Below the pieces are notes generated by a model, which made no database searches, was not told where the DNA came from, and saw only the letters and a program-made list of their open reading frames with translations. Made by a program: the position numbers and the translations under genes. 31,875 bases of DNA from Hyphococcus sp. (GTDB taxonomy: Bacteria > Pseudomonadota > Alphaproteobacteria > Caulobacterales > Parvularculaceae): assembly GCA_021604585.1 (NCBI GenBank), contig BQJG01000042.1, positions 1 through 31,875 on the forward strand. The letters run 5' to 3'. Position 1 is the first letter of the stretch, and each line of letters opens with the position of its first letter. This document shows positions 22,991 to 31,337 of this stretch, in pieces.

Positions 22991-24307
22991 CTACGGAAAT
23001 CTAACAACTCCGCCTTGAAATCGCTCAATGACCAGTGACCTGAAATTGGCCGTTTCCGCACCCTTAGATGGGAGTGCGGGTGAGGCAATCAATACGCCGC
23101 GCTGATAAAGTCCCGGCGCTGCCGCGAGCCCCTCAGGCGGACCAGGGAATAAGCCGTTTTGTGCGCTAAAATCGGCGTTATCCGCCATCCCGAGCGGCGC
23201 AATTTCAACACCATCCGGCAATTCAGGCGTCACGATGAAGCGTCGGTCCCACAAAATCGGCGTTTTCGTATGAATTAGGGCCTTTGCCGGCACCCCGGCG
23301 CGACCCAGCAGCGCGGCCGGTTCGCGCATGACCCAAAGACGCCCGCCCCAGCGCCGGATCAGCGCGCCCGCCAATGTCGCCGCGCCTTCGCCGGGCGCAC
23401 CAAATACATCGGCAGCGGCGGCCTCTTCCGGCGCGTAGTCGCCGCCGCCTACGCCATGCAGCAGGCGCCGCGCCAATCCGGCGGCGCTAGGCGCATTTTT
23501 ATCCCAGCGATCTAACGATGCGCCGCCCCAAGCGTAAAAGCAGCCGCCAAACCTGTCGAACAAAAGATCTTCGCTGCGACGAACGGCGTCATCAGCGCGT
23601 GCTAATTTCTGTGCCGAGGCGGCAAGCGCTTGCGAGCTTATCAGCTCCTGTTCGGATAAGGCGGCTAACAGCGCCCGCACGCGCACACGTTCATATCGGT
23701 CATCGAGATTGGAAGGGTCGTCGACAAACTCTTGTCCCAAGCCCTCCAGATAGGCCGTGACGTCATCGCGGCCAGCATCGAGCAGCGGTCGCAACAAGCG
23801 CAACGGTTCGCCAGCGCCCGAAGCGACGAGGCTTTCCTCTCGCATGGCCGAAAGGCCGCGCTGGCCAGCGCCGCGCGACAGCCGCATGAAAAAAGTTTCA
23901 GCCTGGTCATCAAGCGTGTGTGCGGTAAGCAAGGCGCCGCATTGATGCGCTTGCGCGGCTTCAATCAACAGTCTGTAACGCGCCTCGCGCGCCGCCGCCT
24001 GCAAGCGCGAGGCCGGTTTATCGCCTTCCCAGACAAGCGTCCGATGCGCAATGCCCACCGCCTCGCACCAATGCTTAGTTTGCTCAGCTTCGTGTTTCGC
24101 TTCGGGCCGCAGGCCATGATCGACAGTAAGCGCCAACACTTCCGCGCCAGCCTCCTTCGCCCACGCTGCGCAAAGCCTCGCCAGCGCGATAGAATCGCGT
24201 CCGCCGGAAACGGCTATTGCAATGGATTGCGGCGCGCTCGCCGCCCGCATGCGCGCGGCGAAGCTGTCAGCGGTGAGTTGTGTCGGCGGTCTGAAATCGT
24301 CAGGCAC
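22991..24307 (-). CDS. tilS: tRNA(Ile)-lysidine synthetase
   Basis: TilS attaches lysine to cytidine 34 of the CAU-anticodon isoleucine tRNA, letting it read AUA. The PP-loop ATP site is AVSGGRDSIALARL (near residues 33-46). LTVDHGLRPEA, HTLDDQAETFFMRLSRG and GLSAM follow as in the family. The C-terminal half is less conserved. The start is GTG at 24305-24307 with AGGG upstream, five bases after the cpoB stop, so it is in the tol-pal-linked operon. Length (438) is normal. Confidence 0.95.
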   Translation of the reverse strand: MPDDFRPPTQLTADSFAARMRAASAPQSIAIAVSGGRDSIALARLCAAWAKEAGAEVLALTVDHGLRPEAKHEAEQTKHWCEAVGIAHRTLVWEGDKPASRLQAAAREARYRLLIEAAQAHQCGALLTAHTLDDQAETFFMRLSRGAGQRGLSAMREESLVASGAGEPLRLLRPLLDAGRDDVTAYLEGLGQEFVDDPSNLDDRYERVRVRALLAALSEQELISSQALAASAQKLARADDAVRRSEDLLFDRFGGCFYAWGGASLDRWDKNAPSAAGLARRLLHGVGGGDYAPEEAAAADVFGAPGEGAATLAGALIRRWGGRLWVMREPAALLGRAGVPAKALIHTKTPILWDRRFIVTPELPDGVEIAPLGMADNADFSAQNGLFPGPPEGLAAAPGLYQRGVLIASPALPSKGAETANFRSLVIERFQGGVVRFP

Positions 24308-24312
24308 GCGCC

Positions 24313-25128
24313 CTACTTGCAGTCGATCCGCGCCATCTCAAGATCAGCGCGCTGCAGGACAGGCGCCGGCGCATTCGGATGTTTCGACTTCATAGTCTTG
24401 AATACAGTGCAAGCTTCCGTCGACTTGTCGAGACGGGCGAAGGCGGTGCCAAGCTTTAAATATGCTTCGGCTGAACGTTGATCGTTCGGATAGGCGCGAA
24501 TATGTGCGATGAAGGCGTCAGCCGCAGCAGCATTTTCGCCAAGCGCCAGATGAATTTCACCCAAACGGAATTGCGCATCCGAGGTCCGCTGGTGGTTCGG
24601 AAATGCTTCAACGTAAAGGCTGAACGCCGCCTTGGCGCGCTGGTAATCGCCAGCGAGCAGGAAAGCGGATGCATAGTCAAACGCGGCATTGGGATCGAGC
24701 GGCAGCGCAATGTCGTCAGCCGCCGCCGACGAACCGGCTTGCTCGCGCGCAATTTGATCCGCAATCGGATCGACTGTCGGATCGGCGCCGGGGACCAATG
24801 ACACCGGCCCGCCATTCGGCGCGCCGCCAAAATCACCTGGCGCGGAAAAATTCGCATCGCCAGCCAGCGCCGCAGAGATTGAATCGAGACGCATATTTGC
24901 TTGATCTAGCTCATATGTCAGCGTTTCAATTTCGCCGGTCATGTCCTGAATTTGATTTTCAAGCTGAGAGATGCGCAGCATCGCCTGTGTCTGACCCGCC
25001 AACGCTTGCTCCGCATTGGCCAGCCGCTCCTGCAGGGCGCGAATATCGTCCTTGGTGCCCGCTGAAGCTGGCGCCGTCGTCACGAGCAAGACAGAAAGCG
25101 CAATAAGTACATTTTTGATCGGCATCAT
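24313..25128 (-). CDS. cpoB: Tol-Pal system protein CpoB/YbgF
   Basis: CpoB coordinates peptidoglycan synthesis by PBP1B with outer-membrane constriction via TolA. The 271-residue protein has a signal peptide (about 24 residues, TTAPASAG), a coiled coil (about 27-90, heptad-like LQERLANAEQAL, ISQLENQIQDM and LTYELDQANMRL), a linker, and C-terminal tetratricopeptide repeats (YASAFLLAGDYQRAKAAF, AQFRLGEIHLALGEN, AYLKLGTAFARL). GAGGAAG lies five bases upstream. A strong terminator after pal precedes it, so its expression may come from read-through or an unseen promoter. Confidence 0.95.
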   Translation of the reverse strand: MMPIKNVLIALSVLLVTTAPASAGTKDDIRALQERLANAEQALAGQTQAMLRISQLENQIQDMTGEIETLTYELDQANMRLDSISAALAGDANFSAPGDFGGAPNGGPVSLVPGADPTVDPIADQIAREQAGSSAAADDIALPLDPNAAFDYASAFLLAGDYQRAKAAFSLYVEAFPNHQRTSDAQFRLGEIHLALGENAAAADAFIAHIRAYPNDQRSAEAYLKLGTAFARLDKSTEACTVFKTMKSKHPNAPAPVLQRADLEMARIDCK

Positions 25129-25227
25129 GATAACTTCCTCGAACTCAAAATGGCCTTCAATGAATGGCTTTGTGATTATGGCACAAAACTGAGGCGAAAA
25201 AACGCCCTGGCGGGTCGTTCTGGAATT

Positions 25228-25260
25228 GAAAAAGGCGCGCCGGCATGGTGCGGCGCGCCT
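25228..25260 (-). terminator. Rho-independent terminator between pal and cpoB
   Basis: AGGCGCGCCG (25233-25242) and CGGCGCGCCT (25251-25260) are perfect complements around an eight-base loop. On the minus strand five T follow (25229-25233). It lies just after pal and about 100 bases before cpoB. On the plus strand TTTCTT also follows. Confidence 0.85.
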
Positions 25261-25289
25261 TTCTTCAATCGTGTGCCGGCGCGCGAGAC

Positions 25290-25793
25290 TTAAGCGCCTG
25301 CGCCGCTGATCGTGGTTGTCGCGTTACGGTTAACAGACCAAGCGGCCTCAACTGAGCGGGCATCAATCGGGCGTTCCTTGCCGTAGGAAACCGTGGTGAT
25401 GCGCGAGGAGTCAACGCCGAGACTGACAAGGTAAGCACGAGCCGCTTCAGCGCGGCGAGCGCCAAGTGCGAGGTTGTATTCGCGGGTGCCGCGTTCGTCG
25501 CAATTGCCTGCGAGCAGAATGCGGGTTTCCGGATATTCTTTCAGCCATGCAGCCTGACGGGCGAGCGTGCCTTGAGCTTCCGAGCTCAGCGTGTAGGCGT
25601 TGTAAGCGAAGAACACGCGGTGACCGGCGGCGTTTTCGAGATCCGCCTGGCTGCCCGGAACCGGGCCGGTCGGCGCAGTCGAAACGCCCGAGTTGGCGCC
25701 CGCATTCGGATCAACGGCTGGACCGTTGCTTGCACAAGCCGAGATCAGCGCAAGCGACGCAAGAATCCCCGCAATTTTGTAGAATTTCATCAT
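25290..25793 (-). CDS. pal: Peptidoglycan-associated lipoprotein Pal
   Basis: Pal is an outer-membrane lipoprotein that binds peptidoglycan and TolB. From the ATG at 25793 there is a lipoprotein signal (ILASLALISAC, lipobox LISAC with the acylated cysteine near residue 20), a short linker, and the OmpA-like domain: VFFAYNAYTLSSEAQ, ILLAGNCDERGTREYNLALGARRAEAAR by its parts, and ITTVSYGKERP. An alternative ATG lies one codon later. A TTG-initiated extension to 25829 is unlikely. A good promoter lies about 200 bases upstream and a strong terminator just after, so pal can be its own transcript. Confidence 0.97.
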   Translation of the reverse strand: MMKFYKIAGILASLALISACASNGPAVDPNAGANSGVSTAPTGPVPGSQADLENAAGHRVFFAYNAYTLSSEAQGTLARQAAWLKEYPETRILLAGNCDERGTREYNLALGARRAEAARAYLVSLGVDSSRITTVSYGKERPIDARSVEAAWSVNRNATTTISGAGA

Positions 25794-25990
25794 TTTTCTA
25801 AGCTCCACTTCCCCAAAAACGGTCTTCAACCGCTGGGCTCTCTTGATCCGGCCCGGCGAGCGCGCCCCCGCCCCAAAGCCTTTGTTAACTCATCCGCACG
25901 CTATTGCGGCGCACAATCGCTACGGCAGCTTAATTCCCCCGCCTTACAAATCGGTATCAGGCAAATAAATAAATTTACCCAACATTTTGA

Positions 25991-26019
25991 ATCGTAGCGA
26001 GACATGCGTCAGCAATCAA
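25991..26019 (-). promoter_or_regulatory. Promoter for pal
   Basis: Minus strand TTGATT (26014-26019), a 17-base spacer and TACGAT (25991-25996) form a good sigma70-type promoter in the 297-base gap between tolB and pal. It leaves an untranslated leader of about 190 bases. Apart from this promoter I see no gene or terminator in that gap, which is notably AT-rich around 25960-26090. Confidence 0.6.
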
Positions 26020-26090
26020 GAACGGCTGTTCCGGCGCGAAAATGAAATTTCGTTTATCCTTAGGCGGAAAAACCCCTTTACTTTAACTGT

Positions 26091-27419
26091 TTACGGCAAA
26101 AGCGGCGACCAGGCCGGGTCAGAAGCATCGCCCGGCGTGCGAACACGGCGTAAATTCCGCCCGGTGAGGTCCACAGACCACAGCTGAGATTCGCTCCCGG
26201 AGCCGTCCCGGCGTGACTGGGTCTGGCGATAAAACAGCAGCACCCGGCCATTGGGCGACCAGGTCGGCCCCTCTTCGAGATAGCTTTCCGTCAACAGCCG
26301 CTCACCGGTGCCGTCCGGGCGAATGACGCCGATATAAAACCGGCCATTATACATCCGCGTGAACGCAATCAGATCGCCGCGCGGCGACCAGACCGGCGTT
26401 TGATAGCGGCCTTCGCCAAAGGTGATGCGCTTCTGGTTCGCGCCGTTTGCACTCATCGTGTAGATCTGCTGCGTGCCGCCGCGATCGGATGTGAAGGCGA
26501 TCCGCTGTCCGTCTGGCGACATGGTCGGCGATGTGTCGATGGCGGGATTGTCGGTCAAGCGCGTCAGGCGCCGCGTCGACAGATCCATATTGAAGACGTC
26601 CGAATTGCCGTTGCGCTCCATGGACATGATGACTTCGCGGCCGTCCGGCGAAAAGCGCGGCGCAAACGTCATGCCGCGAAACGTGCCGAGCTGTTCCTGT
26701 TCGCCTGTTTCGATGTTGAAGAGGTAAACCTGTCCGGGTTTGTTATCGAACAGCGCCATATAGGTGATCTGTTGCTGAGTCGGCGAAAAGCGCGGCGTCA
26801 GCACCTGATAGTTCAACCCGTCCGTCAGCGGAATCGGATTGGCGCCGTCCTGATCCATGATCATCAGGCGTTTGACGCGTTTTTCTTTCGGCCCGGTTTC
26901 ATGAACGAAGACGAGGCGCGTGTCGAAATAACCATCTTCGCCAGTCAGGGTTTTGTAGACGAAATCAGCGACTTTATGCGCTGAACGGCGCCAGTTATCG
27001 GCTGGCGTCTTGAAAGCGACGGCGGCGAGTTGCTCGTCGGAATACACGTCCCAGATGCGCGTTGAAACCTGAATACGGCCGTCGGAAAGTTCTTCAACCT
27101 CGCCAACAATCAACACTTGCGCATTGATGATGCGCCAATCAGCAAAGCGCGGGCGCACATTCACGCCTTCCGGCTTTTCAATGTAAGCGCGCTGATCGAT
27201 CACCTGAAACAGACCCGAACGATCCAGATCGTTCATGATCACGCCGGTAATGTCGCGTCCCAATGATTGGGTTTGCTCATCGGCGCCGAGAAAATTCGGC
27301 GCGGCGACAGGCATGGGATCGACATTGCCTTGCGTGATGTCCACATGCACCCGCGCAAATGCAGGCGGCGCTAATAACAGCGCGCAAATGGTCAGGAGAA
27401 GGTTTCTCATTTTCATCAT
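26091..27419 (-). CDS. tolB: Tol-Pal system periplasmic protein TolB
   Basis: TolB is the periplasmic beta-propeller that contacts Pal and TolA and regulates outer-membrane anchoring. The 442-residue protein has a signal peptide (about 22 residues, ending AFAR), an N-terminal alpha/beta domain (VIMNDLDRSGLFQVID, WRIINAQVLIVGEVEEL), then six propeller repeats with PRFSPDGREVIMS, SPTMSPDGQRIAFTSDRGG and PVWSPRGDLIAFTR. AAGAG lies close to the tandem ATGs at 27419 and 27416. It is 56 bases downstream of tolA. Confidence 0.98.
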   Translation of the reverse strand: MMKMRNLLLTICALLLAPPAFARVHVDITQGNVDPMPVAAPNFLGADEQTQSLGRDITGVIMNDLDRSGLFQVIDQRAYIEKPEGVNVRPRFADWRIINAQVLIVGEVEELSDGRIQVSTRIWDVYSDEQLAAVAFKTPADNWRRSAHKVADFVYKTLTGEDGYFDTRLVFVHETGPKEKRVKRLMIMDQDGANPIPLTDGLNYQVLTPRFSPTQQQITYMALFDNKPGQVYLFNIETGEQEQLGTFRGMTFAPRFSPDGREVIMSMERNGNSDVFNMDLSTRRLTRLTDNPAIDTSPTMSPDGQRIAFTSDRGGTQQIYTMSANGANQKRITFGEGRYQTPVWSPRGDLIAFTRMYNGRFYIGVIRPDGTGERLLTESYLEEGPTWSPNGRVLLFYRQTQSRRDGSGSESQLWSVDLTGRNLRRVRTPGDASDPAWSPLLP

Positions 27420-27475
27420 CTCTTACTCTCTTTCTGCCCCTGAACTTTCATTATTCGACGTATTCGCAAAAGCGA

Positions 27476-28315
27476 TCAAACCGGCGGGATAAAGGTCATC
27501 GAGAAATCTTTCCATGAATCATAGCGATCCGGAGAAAGAAAACTATAAGGCGCGCATTTCGTCACGGCCGTTATCGCCTCGCGCTGCGCAACTTTCCAAA
27601 ATCTGTTGCCGGACAAGTTGATTTGCAGCTCGTTTGTAACACGCGGCGGCGACGCCAAACTGCCGTCGCGATTCAACTCAAATTCGAGATTAACAACCAG
27701 CTTTTCGGGCTCAGGCGCGCCGACGATTGTGCCGACTGCCCAGCAGCGATAGATCGCAGCGCGCATCTTCGCTTCATCGCTGGCTGTCAGCCGGTCGCCG
27801 GCGCCGATGGCGGCGCGCGCCCGGTCGGCCTGCTCTGTCGTCTGCGACGGCGTTTCGCGCGGCTGTTGCGCGTTGTTTTTCTTTGGGTCGAGATCCACCA
27901 GCGCCTTTTCCAGCGTATCGAGAAGGTCGGGCTCCGGCTGTTTCACCGGCGGCTTCGGCTTGGCTTTGGGCGGCTCAGGCTTTGGTTCCGGTTTTTTCGG
28001 TTCCGGCTCCTTCACCACGGGCGCCGGTTCCGGCTCTGGCTCGGGCAGCTTTTCAGCCGGTTTCTCCTCAGCAGGCGCTGGCTGTTCTTCGACGACAGGC
28101 TCGGGAATATCCGGTTCGGGCTCTTCCTCGACCACCGGTTCCGGCGGCACCGCCGGCACGCTCGTTTTGAGCGCCAGTTCCGCCTCGGCAATCAGGTCGA
28201 GCGGGATGTACGGTTCAGGCGCAACATCGGGAAGCTTGACGAAATTCGGCGCAAGAAACCCCGCCCCAACAATGGCGAGGTGAAGCAACACAGAAGCGAT
28301 GACGCCAAAACGCAT
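27476..28315 (-). CDS. tolA: TolA-like energy-transducing protein
   Basis: TolA couples the TolQR proton motor to Pal-TolB at the outer membrane. The 279-residue protein has one N-terminal helix (about 4-22), a long Pro/Glu/Lys-rich linker (about 45-150, dominated by EPEP, KPEP and KPKPP units) and a C-terminal domain (about 175-279, with RAAIYRCWAVG and LVNLEFELNRDGSL). The linker resembles TonB more than the alanine-rich helix of enterobacterial TolA, as is usual in alphaproteobacteria. It sits between tolR and tolB, which fixes the assignment. Confidence 0.93.
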   Translation of the reverse strand: MRFGVIASVLLHLAIVGAGFLAPNFVKLPDVAPEPYIPLDLIAEAELALKTSVPAVPPEPVVEEEPEPDIPEPVVEEQPAPAEEKPAEKLPEPEPEPAPVVKEPEPKKPEPKPEPPKAKPKPPVKQPEPDLLDTLEKALVDLDPKKNNAQQPRETPSQTTEQADRARAAIGAGDRLTASDEAKMRAAIYRCWAVGTIVGAPEPEKLVVNLEFELNRDGSLASPPRVTNELQINLSGNRFWKVAQREAITAVTKCAPYSFLSPDRYDSWKDFSMTFIPPV

Positions 28316-28353
28316 GTACTTGACAGGCCTTCGTTACAAATCTTCGCCGAACG

Positions 28354-28788
28354 TCAATTCGTTTCCTGATCGGTCACGAGACCGATATGGCGGAAACCCG
28401 CAGCGTTAATCCGGCCCATGACGCGCACAACATCGCCATAGGCTCGGTTCTGATCGCCGCGAATGAAAATGCGCTGGTCGTAACCAGTCGTCGCGACCGC
28501 TTCGAGATGGGCGACGAGATTTTCATATTCGACCGGTGTTTCCTGCACATAAATCGTGCCGTCGGCCGACACGGTGACTGTCAGCGGTTCACCCTGATCC
28601 TGAATTGGATTGGCCGCCGTTTCTGGAAGATCGACTGCGACGCCGACCGTCAGCAGGGGCGCCGCCACCATGAACACGATCAGCAACACCAGCATCACGT
28701 CGACCAGCGGCGTCACGTTGATTTCCGCCATGTGGCGCGTGCGGCCGGGACGGTGCCGCCCGCCGCCGGGATTTAGATTGGCGCCCAT
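28354..28788 (-). CDS. tolR: Tol-Pal motor protein TolR
   Basis: TolR is the ExbD-type subunit of the TolQR proton channel. The 144-residue protein has MAEINVTPLVDVMLVLLIVFMV near the N-terminus (membrane helix about 25-45 with the essential aspartate in PLVDV) and a periplasmic domain with VSADGTIYVQ and QRIFIRGDQNRAYGDVVRVM. The ATG overlaps the tolQ stop (TAATG), so the two are translationally coupled. Confidence 0.97.
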   Translation of the reverse strand: MGANLNPGGGRHRPGRTRHMAEINVTPLVDVMLVLLIVFMVAAPLLTVGVAVDLPETAANPIQDQGEPLTVTVSADGTIYVQETPVEYENLVAHLEAVATTGYDQRIFIRGDQNRAYGDVVRVMGRINAAGFRHIGLVTDQETN

Positions 28789-29504
28789 TAGCGCGCCCTT
28801 TCGTCAAGCTGGCGCGACAGGATCGCAGAAAACTCGTCGGCAAACCCCTGCAAGCGAACCGAGTAGGAGTTGAGCGCGGAAGAATAGCGGTTATAGCCGA
28901 CAACCGCCGGGATCGCGGCGAGCAGACCGAGCGCCGTCGCGAAGAGGGCTTCGGCAATGCCGGGCGCGACAACCGCGAGGTTTGTATCTTTGGTGAGTGC
29001 GATCGCCTGGAACGCATTCATGATACCCCAGACTGTGCCGAGCAGGCCGATAAACGGCGCCGCAGAACCGACCGTCGCGAGAACACCTAGGCTGCTCTCG
29101 GCTTTCTCCAATTCGCGCGATACGGTGACATTCAAAATCTTATCGATGCGATCGCGCGCGCTGATCACCAGCGCGTCATTCTTGCCTGTCGATTTCGACT
29201 GACTCCACTCCTCCATCGCCGCAGCGAAGACGCGCGCCATGGGGTGATCGAGCTTGTCACGGGTTTTGCGATACAATTCGTCGAGCGGCTTGCCGGACCA
29301 GAACTGGTCTTCAAATTTCGCCGATTTTGATTTCAACCGTCCGAAGGTCAGCGACTTGTCGATGATCACCGCCCAGGACCAGACCGACGAGATGACGAGG
29401 ATCCCCATCACGGTCTTCACGATCGGGTCGGCGCGCAAAAACAAACTCCAGAGGCTGAAATCGCCCCCCATGCCGGCTGCTGCGCTTACGACTTCTGTTT
29501 CCAT
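28788..29504 (-). CDS. tolQ: Tol-Pal motor protein TolQ
   Basis: TolQ is the MotA/ExbB-type proton-channel protein of the inner membrane. The 238-residue protein has one helix near residues 30-50 and two near 140-165 and 175-200, the latter with ATVGSAAPFIGLLGTVWGIM and GIAEALFATALGLLAAIPAVV, shared by the family. It is the first gene of tolQRAB. The start has no strong ribosome-binding site; ATG is at 29504. Confidence 0.98.
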   Translation of the reverse strand: METEVVSAAAGMGGDFSLWSLFLRADPIVKTVMGILVISSVWSWAVIIDKSLTFGRLKSKSAKFEDQFWSGKPLDELYRKTRDKLDHPMARVFAAAMEEWSQSKSTGKNDALVISARDRIDKILNVTVSRELEKAESSLGVLATVGSAAPFIGLLGTVWGIMNAFQAIALTKDTNLAVVAPGIAEALFATALGLLAAIPAVVGYNRYSSALNSYSVRLQGFADEFSAILSRQLDERAR

Positions 29505-29765
29505 TGTCTCACATATCCCTGATGCCGCCCGCGAGTGGGCGGGACTAATACCGAAATCTCTACCGTCTGCGCCATCCCCATCTCAGGAAATCGGCGCACA
29601 CGACCCTTATGCGCGTTTTCGCCCCGCGCCGGGCAATTCCATGGTTAACACTGAAACTGTTTGCATTTAATCCCTTTATGGCGGGAATTCGGGCAATTGC
29701 AGGGCTTTGGGAAGGTCAGAATCGCGGCTTTCCTAAGTTTAATGACGGTTAATGAAAGGTTTACG
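29505..29765 (-). other. 261-base gap between ybgC and tolQ
   Basis: No gene is seen. Possible promoter material for tolQ includes TTGCCC/GCATAA spaced 18 bases near 29608-29637 (minus strand), which is weak. TTAA-N6-TTAA (29739-29752) and TTAACCAT on the minus strand (29641-29648) resemble CtrA-type half-sites, but the N7 spacing of true CtrA sites is not met. A long leader or unrecognised regulation of the tol operon is possible. Confidence 0.4.
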
Positions 29766-30179
29766 TCATTTCCGGTCGAAAAACCGGGTCGCAACATCAT
29801 CGGGAAGCCGCCGCGCCCGCCCAGAGAGATTCATGCAGGCCGCCTCAACCTCAGCGCGTGCGAGCAGCGTTTCCTCCCGCCAGATTTCCTGGGCCAGCTC
29901 CATCCGCGCCCCTTTGGCGGAGACGAAACGGGTCCGCACCTCCAGCAAATCGTCGATCTTTGCGGGAACGAGCCATTCCGTCGTCATTTTCCGGACCGCG
30001 AAGGCGAGCGGCTCGTTGCGCTTTAGCAATTCCGAATGATGGACGCCGCAGGCGCGCAAGGCTTCGGTTCGTCCACGCTCAAAGAATTTGAGGTAGGCCG
30101 CATGATAGACAACGCCGGAAAAATCCGTGTCTTCGTAATAAATGCGGATGGTCAGGTAGTGGATCGGGTCTTCGCTCAT
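29766..30179 (-). CDS. ybgC: YbgC-like acyl-CoA thioesterase
   Basis: A hot-dog thioesterase of 137 residues, the gene that commonly opens tol-pal clusters. It hydrolyses short acyl-CoA in the cytosol; its link to Tol-Pal is unclear. The signature RIYYEDTDFSGVVYHAAYLKFFERGR contains the catalytic aspartate (in DTD); later TEWLVPAKIDDLLEVR and the C-terminal segment fit. I chose the ATG at 30179; an extension to a TTG at 30215 would add twelve unlikely residues and run through a palindrome. It lies 261 bases before tolQ. Confidence 0.95.
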   Translation of the reverse strand: MSEDPIHYLTIRIYYEDTDFSGVVYHAAYLKFFERGRTEALRACGVHHSELLKRNEPLAFAVRKMTTEWLVPAKIDDLLEVRTRFVSAKGARMELAQEIWREETLLARAEVEAACMNLSGRARRLPDDVATRFFDRK

Positions 30180-30196
30180 GGTGAAAGTTTGACACT

Positions 30197-30210
30197 GCTC
30201 GCATGCGAGC
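30197..30210. repeat. 14-bp perfect palindrome upstream of ybgC
   Basis: GCTCGCATGCGAGC equals its own reverse complement. It is 17 bases upstream of the ybgC ATG, in the 99-base region shared with the divergent glycosyltransferase gene. It may be an operator or a short hairpin near the ybgC start. Confidence 0.4.
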
Positions 30211-30278
30211 CGCAAGGCCGACCGGACGTGCAGAGCAAACCCTTGCCCCGCATGGAAAACGCAGACTAGTCAGAACAA

Positions 30279-31328
30279 ATGAAAGTGCTTGGCAATCTGG
30301 ATTGGCGCCACCCCCTGGTGCACGCGCGGGTGTTCATCGCCGCACAGACAAAAAAAGCGCTTGGCGCAGCGGGCGTCTGGCGCGCCCTGAGCTTGGCGGA
30401 GACCGCAGTGGTTCAAACGGACGCCGTCGGGGTCACCGGCGATCAGCCGCCGCAACGCCGCCTGATCTATAAAACGCCGCGCCCGGAATTTGTTGACGTT
30501 GAAAACTTGACCTACACGTCAGCGGGCATCGCCATTCATGACGGTCAGTATGCGGCGCGCTATTCCATTCGCACGCCTTCAATCCTGCAAATTCTGAAGA
30601 AGCCGGAAAGCGCGGTGTCAAAAATAATCGCGCGCGGCACAGTGGTCGAATGCGAAACGCCCTATACCTATGGGGACTGGGTCGGCGATTATGTGTTATC
30701 GCTTGTGACGGCGCAAAATCTGATTGAACCGCTGGTGCTGCCCGCCTATCTGGCGAAGAAGCCGTATGTCATTCGCGACGTCGAAGCGCTGAACATTCAA
30801 TACATCGTGGCCGAGAAACCGGTTTGCATTGAGACTGCGCGGGTATTGCGCAAACGAACGCCAAGCTATTATTGGGGCCCGGCGGAGGTTGACGCCTATC
30901 GTAAGCACTTCGCCATCACTCCGCCGCAAGCCGCTTCCGGATCGATCACCTATCTCGCCCGGTTCAACACCGTCAGCGAGACGGCGCAGCGTGCATACCC
31001 GTCGAAGGAAGTCGCGCAGATTGTGACCTCCCTTGGCGGCGAAGTGTTCGATGCGCGCCAGTCATCCCCCGAGCAGTTCAATGCAATAGGCGCGAAGATG
31101 GAAACCGTGATCGGCGATCAAGGATCGGCGCTATTTGGCGTTATGCACTGGCGCACCAAAAACGTTATTGAACTGACGCGGCGCGACTGGTGGCACAACG
31201 CTAATTTATTCATCGCCAACGGATCAGGCGTTGAGAACTACGCCGTCATCGCTGTCGACGGCTTGAATGAAGCCGCGTTGCGCGCGCGCATTGAGGGACA
31301 TTTGCGAGCGTTCGGCGTCACATTTTAG
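30279..31328 (+). CDS. GT61-like glycosyltransferase (DUF563 family)
   Basis: A 349-residue protein resembling the DUF563/glycosyltransferase 61 family, found in bacterial surface polysaccharide loci. ETPYTYGDWVGDYVLSLV (near 128-145), PLVLPAYLAKKPYV, and the C-terminal SLGGEVFDARQ, ETVIGDQGSALFGVMHWR and KNVIELTRRDWWHN follow the family pattern (sugar-donor binding in the last part). Donor and acceptor are unknown. No other polysaccharide gene is visible in the window. It is divergent from ybgC and converges on the DUF3592 gene nine bases later. Confidence 0.75.
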   Translation: MKVLGNLDWRHPLVHARVFIAAQTKKALGAAGVWRALSLAETAVVQTDAVGVTGDQPPQRRLIYKTPRPEFVDVENLTYTSAGIAIHDGQYAARYSIRTPSILQILKKPESAVSKIIARGTVVECETPYTYGDWVGDYVLSLVTAQNLIEPLVLPAYLAKKPYVIRDVEALNIQYIVAEKPVCIETARVLRKRTPSYYWGPAEVDAYRKHFAITPPQAASGSITYLARFNTVSETAQRAYPSKEVAQIVTSLGGEVFDARQSSPEQFNAIGAKMETVIGDQGSALFGVMHWRTKNVIELTRRDWWHNANLFIANGSGVENYAVIAVDGLNEAALRARIEGHLRAFGVTF

Positions 31329-31337
31329 ACTGACGCG

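Noticed and set aside
24185..24235. SGGRDS instead of SGGVDS in the TilS ATP loop
   Set aside because: The fourth position varies naturally in TilS; the loop is intact.
23732..24481. 249-codon plus-strand frame opposite tilS and cpoB
   Set aside because: It spans two conserved genes on the other strand, has no recognisable domain and is typical of GC-rich shadow frames.
27623..28369. Plus-strand frames opposite tolA rich in Arg/Phe or Gly/Ser
   Set aside because: Their odd composition is the mirror of the tolA Pro/Glu linker, so they are low-complexity shadows.
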